Shown here: positions 9,182 to 16,870 of the stretch, piece after piece
How positions within the stretch are numbered: position 1 is the stretch's first letter
How the letters are laid out: each line of letters opens with the position of its first letter
Source: an uncultured Acidimicrobiales bacterium
GTDB taxonomy: Bacteria; Actinomycetota; Acidimicrobiia; Acidimicrobiales; SZUA-35
Direction of reading: 5' to 3'
NCBI GenBank assembly: GCA_937922045.1
Contig: CAKZXA010000011.1
Location: forward strand, 1 to 64,000
DNA: 64,000 nucleotides
Translations under genes and position numbers: made by a program
The notes under the pieces: model-generated
The model's database searches: none
Told to the model about the DNA's origin: nothing
The model's input: the letters and a program-made list of their open reading frames with translations, nothing else

Positions 9182-9254
9182 TGCCCCTGGCATGAATCGA
9201 ACATGCGACGCACGGTTTAGGAAACCGACGCTCTATCCACTGAGCTACAGGGGC
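9182..9254 (-). tRNA. tRNA-Arg (anticodon CCT)
   Basis: A full cloverleaf can be drawn on the minus strand. The acceptor arms GCCCCTG and CAGGGGC pair perfectly with discriminator A. The D stem is GCTC/GAGC, the anticodon loop is TTCCTAA with anticodon CCT, and the T arm is GCATG-TTCGATT-CATGC. No CCA is encoded. The 73-nt gene reads AGG codons. Its 3' end faces the cas operon, the side on which integrases normally insert islands. I did not find a duplicated tRNA 3' end within the window. Confidence 0.95.
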
Positions 9255-9288
9255 TGGACCGTTCGAGTGTAGCTTTCACGCTTCAGCG

Positions 9289-9747
9289 CTACTCGCTTGA
9301 ACCGTCTCCGACACCTTCGTCTTCGCGGCCGTTCTCGTCATCGCTCTCGCCGTCGTCTCGCGGTCGGTGACGGGTACCAACACCAGCGGTGATGAACACG
9401 GCGGTGGCGGCCTCGTCAACGTCGGCGGTGTGCCAAACCCCGGGCGAGTTGATGGCGTAGTCACCGGAGCACAACACGGTTTCAACCACCTCGTCGTCGA
9501 TCTCCTGCAACAACACGATCTCGCCGTCGGTGCACAACATGACCTCGTGGCCGTTGGGGTGCATCTCCCACACCGTCCACGGCTCCTCGAACGTAACCAT
9601 CGACACCAGTCGGCCGTCGATTCCGTCCTCAGCGTTGCGCTCGGTGTAATCGAGGTACCACGAGAGATCCGTGATCGTCGGCTGCGGCACAGCGGTCGCG
9701 CCGAGGCCGAGATGAATCGGGTGTTCACCCAGATTCACAGCAACCAC
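9289..9747 (-). CDS. Cupin-domain protein
   Basis: A 152-residue protein with one cupin barrel. The first cupin motif is seen in WTVWEMHPNGHEVMLCTDGEIVLLQE (the H, E and G of the metal site) and the second in GDYAINSPGVWHTADV, with its His. The C-terminal 25 residues are acidic and probably disordered. Metal binding is likely, but the substrate cannot be told. It starts at GTG and lies 2 bp downstream of a PhyH-type dioxygenase on the same strand, so the two are probably cotranscribed, but I know no defined pathway for the pair. Confidence 0.8.
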   Translation of the reverse strand: MVAVNLGEHPIHLGLGATAVPQPTITDLSWYLDYTERNAEDGIDGRLVSMVTFEEPWTVWEMHPNGHEVMLCTDGEIVLLQEIDDEVVETVLCSGDYAINSPGVWHTADVDEAATAVFITAGVGTRHRPRDDGESDDENGREDEGVGDGSSE

Positions 9748-9749
9748 CT

Positions 9750-10586
9750 CTAGCAGTTAACGCTTGACGAGGTGGCGTGACCAACGGTCTGGGCTGGCCA
9801 GGCGATGGGAAAGTCGGGATGATCGAAGGGCGCATCATCAGCCAATTCGTCGGCCAAGCCCGGAAACTCAGGCGATGTGGTCCACGGCCTCACCACGTGA
9901 CGAGCATCCTCAGACAAGTACCGCAGCGAAACGGCTCGCCGTCGATGCTCAAAAGGAAAACCTGGGGCCGAATGAACGGTAAGGAAACTAAAGAACACGG
10001 CATCGCCGGGCGACAACGCCCACTGGCGAATGTCGAAGGCCGACCGATCGGCATCGATGTCGGGAATCTCGGTCAGCGAACCTTCCGGGAACCATTGGGC
10101 CTGCTCATCGAGGAACGACCTCGGCATACGCCACGGACCCAGATGCGAACCGGCCCAGAATTCAGGCGATCCACCACGGGGAATCTCGTCGAGCGGAATC
10201 CAGACACTAATACCTCGTCCATTGACGTTGTAGTAGGGCTGATCCTGATGCCAGGGTGTCGGCTGGGTGGTACCAGCTTCCTTAATCAGGATGTGATCGT
10301 GGTAGAACCGGGCCGTCGTTGCATCCATAAGCTCAGCAGCCTTTTCGGCCACCTGAGAGCGAAGCGCAACCTGTTCGAGCCCTGAAACATCCTGCCAACG
10401 CACAAAGTCTTCAAAGAACGAGCCAGGGTCGCCATCAGTGCTGACGATCTTGGAACGGTCGCTAGGTGCCGCTACTACCTCATCTACAGCGGTTTGCAGC
10501 GTTTCGAGTTCTAACGCGCTCAAAAGGCCACGCACGACGACGACGCCATCGCGGGCAAAAGCTTCAACTGCGGCGTCGTCTACCAT
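9750..10586 (-). CDS. Phytanoyl-CoA dioxygenase (PhyH) family oxygenase
   Basis: A 278-residue Fe(II)/2-oxoglutarate oxygenase-like protein. The HxD iron motif is in TPWHQDQPYYNV, followed by ISVWIPLDEIPRGGSPEFWAGSH. The distal His is in VFFSFLTVHSAPGF and the 2-oxoglutarate-binding Arg probably in RRRAVSLRY. These are the hallmarks of the PhyH family, which includes small-molecule hydroxylases such as ectoine hydroxylase. The substrate is unknown. The start ATG has TAGAAA 6 nt upstream and no Shine-Dalgarno sequence, suggesting a leaderless transcript. A cupin gene follows. Confidence 0.85.
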   Translation of the reverse strand: MVDDAAVEAFARDGVVVVRGLLSALELETLQTAVDEVVAAPSDRSKIVSTDGDPGSFFEDFVRWQDVSGLEQVALRSQVAEKAAELMDATTARFYHDHILIKEAGTTQPTPWHQDQPYYNVNGRGISVWIPLDEIPRGGSPEFWAGSHLGPWRMPRSFLDEQAQWFPEGSLTEIPDIDADRSAFDIRQWALSPGDAVFFSFLTVHSAPGFPFEHRRRAVSLRYLSEDARHVVRPWTTSPEFPGLADELADDAPFDHPDFPIAWPAQTVGHATSSSVNC

Positions 10587-10802
10587 GAACTATTTCTACC
10601 TCGCAGCCGCGAGGCGTGGCGACTACTGAACGGATTGTCAACGAGTTCGCAACGAACCCGATACGAAGAACGCACGAACGACGCACAATCGCCAGGCGCA
10701 GTAGGCCGATCGACTCAAGACTCGCCAGCCCACATCATACATCATAAGAACGGCACAAGAAGTGGTTCAAATTCCACACTCCCGACGCAACACACAGATC
10801 AC

Positions 10803-11801
10803 GTGACGCTCCTCACCCTCGCCGATCTGGAAAACCGCTCGACCGATGTCGAAGCTGCGGTCGACGCAACAGGCGGCATCGACCGCTGGTGCAGCGGGCT
10901 CGACTGGGTCCTCCCCGTCGCAGCGGGATTCGCGCCCGACGTTACGCCGCTCGTGCTAGCGGCCGAGGGCGGCTTCGCCCTTTGCGCCAGCTACCTCAGC
11001 GCTGGCGACAACAAGGTCATCGCCGGACTCGAACCACTCTGGGGATTCTCCTTCCCAATCATTGGACCAAACCCCACCGGCGTCGCCCGCAGTTTCGTGG
11101 CCCACATAGCCGAACGAGACGACTGGGACTTTGTCGTGCTCCCCGGCGCTCCCGGCCCCAACCATCCGCTCACAATCACGGTCGCCACCGAAATGGCCCG
11201 GTTGGGCACAGTCCATCTACAGGAAGGCATTACCCGCCAAATAGCCGACATCGGCGACGGCTACGACGCCTGGTTCAGCCGGCGCAGCCCCAAGTTTCGA
11301 CGCAACCTTCGACGCACGGTGCGAGCCGCAGACGAAGCCGACCTCACACTCTCTCTCGAAGACGCGGCCCAAGACGACGCCCTGTTCGAACGCATCCTCG
11401 CCATCGATCACCGAAGTTGGAAAGGGCAGGACGGCTCGGGCATCACCTCCACCGAAATGTCGACGATGTACGCCACCATGATCGACCGCCTCCATTCCCG
11501 GTCGCGCCTCCACGCCCACATCGCACGACGACAACACGGCGACGACTGGATCGACGTTGGCTACATCCTGGGCGGACTGCGCAATCGGCAATACCGAGGC
11601 CTCCAACTGTCCTATGTGTCAGACATCCCTGAGGTGGCCAACGCCTCGATCGGCAACCTACTCCAACATCACCAACTCAAGCTCTTGTCGGAGGGCAATC
11701 TTGCCGATCGTTACGACATGGGAATGGATTTCGACTACAAACGCCGATGGGCCGACCGCGCCGAGACCTCATCCACTATTGTGATGACCAGACACACCTA
11801 A
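10803..11801 (+). CDS. CelD/FemAB-like GNAT acetyltransferase
   Basis: A protein of about 332 residues resembling the BcsL/CelD group of GNAT-fold transferases. The typical stretch is YDAWFSRRSPKFRRNLRRTVRAAD near the middle, followed by IDHRSWKGQDGSGI and a C-terminal GNAT region with GYILGGLRNRQYRGLQLSYV and YDMGMDFDYKRRWADR. Members modify polysaccharides or peptidoglycan precursors, but the acceptor here is unknown. I prefer GTG 10803; the open frame extends upstream to a TTG at 10635, but that 56-residue extension is low in complexity and unlike the family. Confidence 0.72.
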   Translation: MTLLTLADLENRSTDVEAAVDATGGIDRWCSGLDWVLPVAAGFAPDVTPLVLAAEGGFALCASYLSAGDNKVIAGLEPLWGFSFPIIGPNPTGVARSFVAHIAERDDWDFVVLPGAPGPNHPLTITVATEMARLGTVHLQEGITRQIADIGDGYDAWFSRRSPKFRRNLRRTVRAADEADLTLSLEDAAQDDALFERILAIDHRSWKGQDGSGITSTEMSTMYATMIDRLHSRSRLHAHIARRQHGDDWIDVGYILGGLRNRQYRGLQLSYVSDIPEVANASIGNLLQHHQLKLLSEGNLADRYDMGMDFDYKRRWADRAETSSTIVMTRHT

Positions 11802-11835
11802 TCAGGCCCACCGACCAGCGACCCATCGGCACCTC

Positions 11836-12042
11836 ATGAACATCAACGGACTCGTCTTCACCTTGCTAATCGGCGGCATCTTGCTCGCCATCATCTCCGT
11901 ACTCATCGACCGGGTGAACTTCCCCCAACGACCTTTCCGACCCAAGCAGCTCCACCCCTCGTCGCACGGCCCCGACCGAGACCGAACCGGCGCCCACGTA
12001 CGCGACGTCTACGTCGACGGCACCGAGACCGACGCCACCTGA
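11836..12042 (+). CDS. Small single-pass membrane protein
   Basis: A 68-residue reading frame with one clear N-terminal membrane segment (residues 5-24: GLVFTLLIGGILLAIISVLI) and a polar, basic C-terminal tail. It lies between the acetyltransferase and the YihY gene with short gaps, so it may be part of their operon. I do not recognise a family. The hydrophobic segment and tight spacing support a real gene. Confidence 0.5.
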   Translation: MNINGLVFTLLIGGILLAIISVLIDRVNFPQRPFRPKQLHPSSHGPDRDRTGAHVRDVYVDGTETDAT

Positions 12043-12051
12043 GCACGCCCC

Positions 12052-13023
12052 ATGCTCGATCGCATCAAGCGCGTCGCCAAGAGGTTCAAAACCCACAACA
12101 TGATGGTGGCATCGGCTGGGGTGGCTTTCTACGGCCTCCTCGCCCTCGCCCCCACCATGCTCGCCATGGTCTCGGTCTACGGCCTCGTCACCTGCGACCC
12201 CCAACAGATCACCGACCAGGTCGAGCAGCTCGCCCCCAACCTGGGCGAAGAGGGCAAAGGCCTGCTCATCAACATGCTGAAGGACTCAGCCGGGGCCGAA
12301 GAGAGCGGCTGTGACCTCGTGTCCGGCAACAGCCTCACCTCAGCGGCTCGAGAGATCGCCGTGCTCGGAGTCAGCGTGCTCGTCGCCCTCTGGTCGGCTT
12401 CAGGAGCGGTAGCGAAACTGCTCCAAACGATCAGCGTGGCCTATCAAGCGCAAGACGATAGAGCCGGCTGGAAGGTCCGCCTCTTGTCCTACGGGTTCAC
12501 TGCCTTCTTGATCGTCGGTTTCGTGATCTTGTTGGCCGTACTCGCTGTCTTGCCAAACGTGCTCGACCGTCTACCGGTTTCAGACACGATCAAGACGATC
12601 ATCGGCATCGGCCAGTTCCCCCTGCTCGCCGTCCTGTTCGCCGGTGCCCTGACCATCCTCTACCGCTACGGCCCAGACCGATCGCCCCACACTCCATGGT
12701 GGAACCCGGGCGCCATCGTCGGCACCGGCCTCTTCCTCTTCTTCGCCGTCGGTCTTTCGTTCTACTCCTCGGCGGCCGGCGCTATGCCAGCTTCCTACGG
12801 CGTGATCGGCAGCGTGGCCGCTCTGATGATCTTTCTCCAATTGACCACCATCGCCGTACTGGTCGGCGCCGAGGTCAACGCCGATATCGAAGGCGATGCA
12901 CCGGCGTCTACGTTGACGGCAGCTCAGGCGACACGATCCTCGGAACCGGCCGAGCCGGTCAGCTTCGGAAAAGCCATGACCGCTTTAGCTGCGCTGCTGC
13001 TCTTCGGCCGCGGCCGAAGCTAG
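12052..13023 (+). CDS. YihY/BrkB-family inner membrane protein
   Basis: A 323-residue integral membrane protein. The N-terminus (MLDRIKRVAKRFKTHNMMVASAGVAFYGLLALAP) is typical of the YihY family, once misnamed ribonuclease BN. About six membrane segments follow, including FLIVGFVILLAVLAVLPNV, LLAVLFAGALTILYRYGP and the conserved TPWWNPGAIVGTGLFL. The family's molecular role is not settled; transport or envelope functions have been proposed. The gene ends 18 bp before a convergent gene. Confidence 0.85.
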   Translation: MLDRIKRVAKRFKTHNMMVASAGVAFYGLLALAPTMLAMVSVYGLVTCDPQQITDQVEQLAPNLGEEGKGLLINMLKDSAGAEESGCDLVSGNSLTSAAREIAVLGVSVLVALWSASGAVAKLLQTISVAYQAQDDRAGWKVRLLSYGFTAFLIVGFVILLAVLAVLPNVLDRLPVSDTIKTIIGIGQFPLLAVLFAGALTILYRYGPDRSPHTPWWNPGAIVGTGLFLFFAVGLSFYSSAAGAMPASYGVIGSVAALMIFLQLTTIAVLVGAEVNADIEGDAPASTLTAAQATRSSEPAEPVSFGKAMTALAALLLFGRGRS

Positions 13024-13041
13024 ACCAAACCTCCACCGCCG

Positions 13042-14544
13042 CTAGCCGTCGTCGCCGCTAGGCAAGAGACCGAGTCCCTCTTCCGAGGTTTCGAGTCCGT
13101 CGCCGGTCGTTGTTGGCTCGGAAGGTTCATTGGCCTGCTCGGATGGCACCCGAACCGGATCATCGTTCTCACGCAGCGGGGCGTCAGCCTCGTCGGCCAC
13201 AACGTCGATCGTTATCTCCTCGCGAATCTCTGAACATTCCAGAATCACTGCACAGATCGCTCGAACATCCGGAGCCTGCCGAACATCGCCGGGGTCGATG
13301 CCGAACGGGCGGAAACTGAGCGAAGCTACGCCCATCACCTTGCCGTCACCGTTCAGGAGAGGTCCACCGTCGAACAGGCTGCCGAGCGGCACGGTGTGCT
13401 GCAGACCAGACAAGGAGTTGTCCAACAGCACGCCGGGCGAGGCGGTGGCGCCCTGCCCACCGACACCGCTGAGCGCAAAGATCCGGGAGCCGACCGTGTC
13501 GACCTGATCGCGATCTCCAGCGAACTCGAGGGTCGGGATCTCTACGTCTACGACTACAACGGCCAAATCGCGCTCCTCGTCCCATGACCAGAGCTGGGCT
13601 GGGACCCGTCGATTTCCCTTAATCAAATCCAGCGCAGGGCTGGGAGCAACCGTGGAAGATTCGACGAGGGCGTAGCTGGTCACCAGGGCGGTACCGCCGT
13701 CGTGGCCGACCACGGCGAAGGCGGATCCGTTGACAATGGCGCCACTGTGGTTCCGGGTTTCCAGCATCCACACCGACTCCCCCACCACCTGGGGCAAGTT
13801 GATCACGCCTTCGGCATCGGCCACATAGTCGTGCAAGGTACGCAACTCGTGACGAACCTCTTCGATCGACTCGACACGGATCTGATCGATCGCTCCCGAC
13901 GCGTCGGTGTACTGCTGATCGAACCCCTCAACGAACCGTGCGACCGCCCTCTCGTTCTCCGCCAGCCTGTCGTCGTAGTAGGCGTAGAAGGCGGCCCCGC
14001 TAAAGGCTGCACCTACCCCCATCGAGAGCAACATGAAGCAGATGCCGATCACGCTTCGGGGCAGAATCCGATGCCTGATCTTGGCTCGACCGGGGCTGAG
14101 TGGGACAAAGCCACGTTGGCGCCATTCACGCATTCGGAGGCCATAGCCAAGCCGGTTGGCTGGAGCGACGAAGGGTGCGACACCACCAACCTTCGCACGG
14201 CCGGTGAGTCGTCGCACAGCGCCGACCGGCTTGTCGGGCCGGGACCCGTCACCGATCGTGGCCTTGCGTCGCAGAGCGTCTCCTGTGGTCAGCAAGGCGG
14301 AGCGAACGGTTGCCTCCAGCGCCGTTGACGCCAAGATCAGATCCTCAGCCGAAGGGGGCGGCGGGTCCTCTTGCTCTGGTTCGATCTCGATCACCGGTGC
14401 ATCGTCGAGCATGATGGTGTCATCGTCGGCTGAACGAAGAGCCTCACCGGTGATCTCTGCATCGCGGCTGATCTGAGGCTTGCGCGACCGCTTCGTCGCC
14501 TTCGAGGTGGACGTTGATCTGTTTTTCTTGGTTGTGGTGCTCAT
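13042..14544 (-). CDS. Membrane-anchored trypsin-fold protein lacking catalytic residues
   Basis: About 500 residues. A basic, low-complexity cytoplasmic region (1-158) is followed by a membrane helix (161-190), a coiled stretch (193-245) and a trypsin-like domain (256-437). The domain has the expected landmarks: GSAFAVV, a TSYALV where active proteases have TNAHVV, RDLAVVVVD and FDGGPLLN where active enzymes have NSGGPLLN. So the His is Ala (292) and the Ser is Asp (392); only the Asp region (326) looks kept. It is probably a binding or regulatory pseudo-protease. The start ATG 14544 lies 11 bp after the PBP gene, placing it in that operon. Confidence 0.78.
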   Translation of the reverse strand: MSTTTKKNRSTSTSKATKRSRKPQISRDAEITGEALRSADDDTIMLDDAPVIEIEPEQEDPPPPSAEDLILASTALEATVRSALLTTGDALRRKATIGDGSRPDKPVGAVRRLTGRAKVGGVAPFVAPANRLGYGLRMREWRQRGFVPLSPGRAKIRHRILPRSVIGICFMLLSMGVGAAFSGAAFYAYYDDRLAENERAVARFVEGFDQQYTDASGAIDQIRVESIEEVRHELRTLHDYVADAEGVINLPQVVGESVWMLETRNHSGAIVNGSAFAVVGHDGGTALVTSYALVESSTVAPSPALDLIKGNRRVPAQLWSWDEERDLAVVVVDVEIPTLEFAGDRDQVDTVGSRIFALSGVGGQGATASPGVLLDNSLSGLQHTVPLGSLFDGGPLLNGDGKVMGVASLSFRPFGIDPGDVRQAPDVRAICAVILECSEIREEITIDVVADEADAPLRENDDPVRVPSEQANEPSEPTTTGDGLETSEEGLGLLPSGDDG

Positions 14545-14554
14545 GTCTGCTGCC

Positions 14555-16867
14555 TTATGGCTTGGCTGTTGCGTTGGTGGTTGATTGCTTTTCGGGCTTC
14601 GTGGATGTGGCCGTTTGAGCCGGCTGGGTTGTCGATGGGGTCGAAGACGAGCCAGACCCGCCGGTGGTCGTCGACTGGCCATCGGCCGGCTGGATGACCG
14701 TTGGAGAGGTCGTCGGCGGCGTGGTCGTCGGCGGCGGTATCGTCGTGGGCCGCTCAGGCTTAGGGAGTACGAGCTCGCTGGCCTCGGATCGAGAGCACGT
14801 GTAGCCACCACACCCCTCCTGGATGACCGATGGCTGACGGGGCTGACCGAGCACAGTCTGTTCCCGGACACGGAACGAGATCACCTCTTGGGCACTTTCA
14901 GCGATCGGCACGATCTCCTCCGGCACCGGGAAGTAGGCCACGTCGAGATCTTCGTGGGCGGTGGCCATGAAATCGGAGAACGCCACCGCCGGGTGCGAAC
15001 CTCCGGTCACCCGGCGCACCCCGTTGACCTGGTTGAGAGAATCGAGCCGGTCGGCGTGACCCATCCAAACCGCGGTCGAGAGTTGAGGCGTGTAGCCGAC
15101 GAACCAGGCGGCCCTGTAGGCCTGAGCGGTACCGGTCTTGCCGGCAACCGGTCGACCGATCTGGGCCGCCTTGCCGGTTCCGTCGTTGACCACGCCGACC
15201 AAGACATCGGTTACGTTGTCGGCCACCGCTGTGTCGAGCACCCGCTCACCGGCCGGCGCTCGATTGTCGATCAAGACATTGCCCTCGGCGTCGAGCACCC
15301 GCAAGATGCCGGTCGCTGGCGCCTTCATGCCTCGGTTGGCGAACACCGAATAGGCGGCCGCCATCTCCAACGGCGACGATTCGGCCGTGCCCAGAGAGAA
15401 GCTCGCTCCGTAGTACCGATCGGGATCGATCCGGTCCATGCCCAGCTTGCGAGCCAGGTCGACGGTGTCGGAGATCGTGACGTCCATGAGCAGCTGGGCG
15501 TACACCGTGTTGACCGAGGCTCGCGTCGCAGCCCGGAGCGTGATGTTTCCGTAGCCTCGGTGGTCGTAGTTTGAAATGGCGCATTCGCCGCCGACACAAC
15601 CCGGCACAAGCCAGCGGGCCGGCGCCGGATAGGTAACCCCTGGCCCCAGCCCCATGTTGAAGGCAGCGGCGAGCACCACGGGCTTGAAGGAGCTTCCTGG
15701 CTGGAACCCGGTCGAGCCGCCGGTAGCCAGGTTGACCTGGCTGTGGCTGTAGTCACGCCCGGCGACCATGGCCACGATGTGCCCCGTCGACGGTTCGATC
15801 GAGGCAAGCGCCATCTCGATGGGGAACTCGGTATTCTCTAGTCGTTTTGCAACAGCCTCTTCAGCTGCGGCCTGCAGCTTGGGATTGATCGTGGTCTCGA
15901 TGGTGAGGCCGCCCTGATAGACGAGGTCGGGACCGAGCTCTTCCAGAAGGGTCTGTTCCACAAAGTCGACGAAGTGAGGGAAGGCGGTCGCTCCCTTCTT
16001 AGCCCGCGGTATGAGAGCGGTGACCGGACCGTTCGGCAGGTCACCATCGTCTACCGACCACAACCGTCGTACCACATTGCGTTCATAATCCTGGCGACTG
16101 ATGTAGTCCTGGTCGAGCATGGCCTGAAGCACGAGCCGACGCCGCTCCTCGGCCGCGTCACGATCCTGATAGGGCGACAACCGAGTCGGCGCTTTCAGCA
16201 GTCCAGCCAGCGTGGCCGCTTCCGAAAGGTCGAGCTGGGCCACCTTCTTGTCGAAGTAGATCTCGGCGGCCGCACCGATGCCGTAGGCGCCTGAGCCGTA
16301 GTAGTTGGAAGTGAGATAGCCGAAGAGAATGTCTTCCTTGCTCATCTGCTTCTCCAGCTCGGTGGCAAGCAATGCTTCCTCCACCTTGCGTTCGAGCGTC
16401 TGCTCACTCGTGAGATAGACGTTCTTCACATACTGCTGGGTCAGGGTTGAGCCACCCTGGGCAATGCCACCAACCTCGATATTGGTTCTTGCCGCTCGGG
16501 CGATTCCTTCGAGGTCGACGCCATCATGAAGCCAGAAGCGACGATCCTCGATGGCCACGACTGCGTCTTTAAGCAGTTGAGGAACCTCGTCCTTGTCTAC
16601 TTCGACGGTGCGGTCGAAGCCGCGGAACAGGCCGATCTGACGGCCATCGCCGTCATACACCTTCGACGGCACTGCGGTGATCTGTGGGCGCTCATCGGGC
16701 AGGTCGCCAACCGGCAGAGGCACCTTCAAGAGGGTTGCCACCGCCACGCTACCGGCCACCGGCGGCACGACGATCAGTGAGAGAACGAGGGCTGCTACCA
16801 CCTTGACCATCAGCGTCAGGCGGCCGTAGAACGGTTCGGGTTGGAGGTGAAAGGCGTCGTCAGTCAT
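14555..16867 (-). CDS. Class A penicillin-binding protein (GT51 transglycosylase/transpeptidase)
   Basis: A 770-residue bifunctional peptidoglycan synthase. An N-terminal membrane segment (20-47) is followed by the GT51 domain with catalytic Glu in AIEDRRFW (107), GGSTLTQQYVKN and a second acidic region near 178. The transpeptidase domain has SxxK at 392-395 (GSSFKPVV), SVN at 451-453 and KTGT at 577-580. The tail after about residue 690 is a long Thr/Pro/Ser-rich region, probably wall-spanning. All catalytic motifs are intact. It lies in a three-gene envelope cluster with a secreted repeat protein upstream (3-bp gap) and a pseudo-protease downstream. Confidence 0.95.
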   Translation of the reverse strand: MTDDAFHLQPEPFYGRLTLMVKVVAALVLSLIVVPPVAGSVAVATLLKVPLPVGDLPDERPQITAVPSKVYDGDGRQIGLFRGFDRTVEVDKDEVPQLLKDAVVAIEDRRFWLHDGVDLEGIARAARTNIEVGGIAQGGSTLTQQYVKNVYLTSEQTLERKVEEALLATELEKQMSKEDILFGYLTSNYYGSGAYGIGAAAEIYFDKKVAQLDLSEAATLAGLLKAPTRLSPYQDRDAAEERRRLVLQAMLDQDYISRQDYERNVVRRLWSVDDGDLPNGPVTALIPRAKKGATAFPHFVDFVEQTLLEELGPDLVYQGGLTIETTINPKLQAAAEEAVAKRLENTEFPIEMALASIEPSTGHIVAMVAGRDYSHSQVNLATGGSTGFQPGSSFKPVVLAAAFNMGLGPGVTYPAPARWLVPGCVGGECAISNYDHRGYGNITLRAATRASVNTVYAQLLMDVTISDTVDLARKLGMDRIDPDRYYGASFSLGTAESSPLEMAAAYSVFANRGMKAPATGILRVLDAEGNVLIDNRAPAGERVLDTAVADNVTDVLVGVVNDGTGKAAQIGRPVAGKTGTAQAYRAAWFVGYTPQLSTAVWMGHADRLDSLNQVNGVRRVTGGSHPAVAFSDFMATAHEDLDVAYFPVPEEIVPIAESAQEVISFRVREQTVLGQPRQPSVIQEGCGGYTCSRSEASELVLPKPERPTTIPPPTTTPPTTSPTVIQPADGQSTTTGGSGSSSTPSTTQPAQTATSTKPEKQSTTNATAKP

Positions 16868-16870
16868 CGA

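Noticed and set aside
1..9254. A CRISPR repeat array near the cas genes
   Set aside because: Searching by eye at 1-65 and 8873-9181 showed no regularly spaced 28-29 bp repeats; the array is presumed to lie to the left of the window.
10763..10778. A tRNA gene, because of the T-arm-like GTGGTTCAAATTCCAC
   Set aside because: No matching acceptor, D or anticodon arm can be found in the preceding 100 bases.
10635..10802. The upstream part of the acetyltransferase frame
   Set aside because: It is polar and of low complexity, begins with TTG and lies in the divergent promoter region; GTG 10803 is more likely.
14545..14871. A 109-residue N-terminal extension of the pseudo-protease
   Set aside because: It overlaps the end of the PBP gene and is Arg/Pro/Ser-rich; the ATG at 14544 fits better.
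14585..15574. A 329-residue plus-strand reading frame
   Set aside because: It is opposite the penicillin-binding protein gene and is rich in Arg and Gly without any domain.
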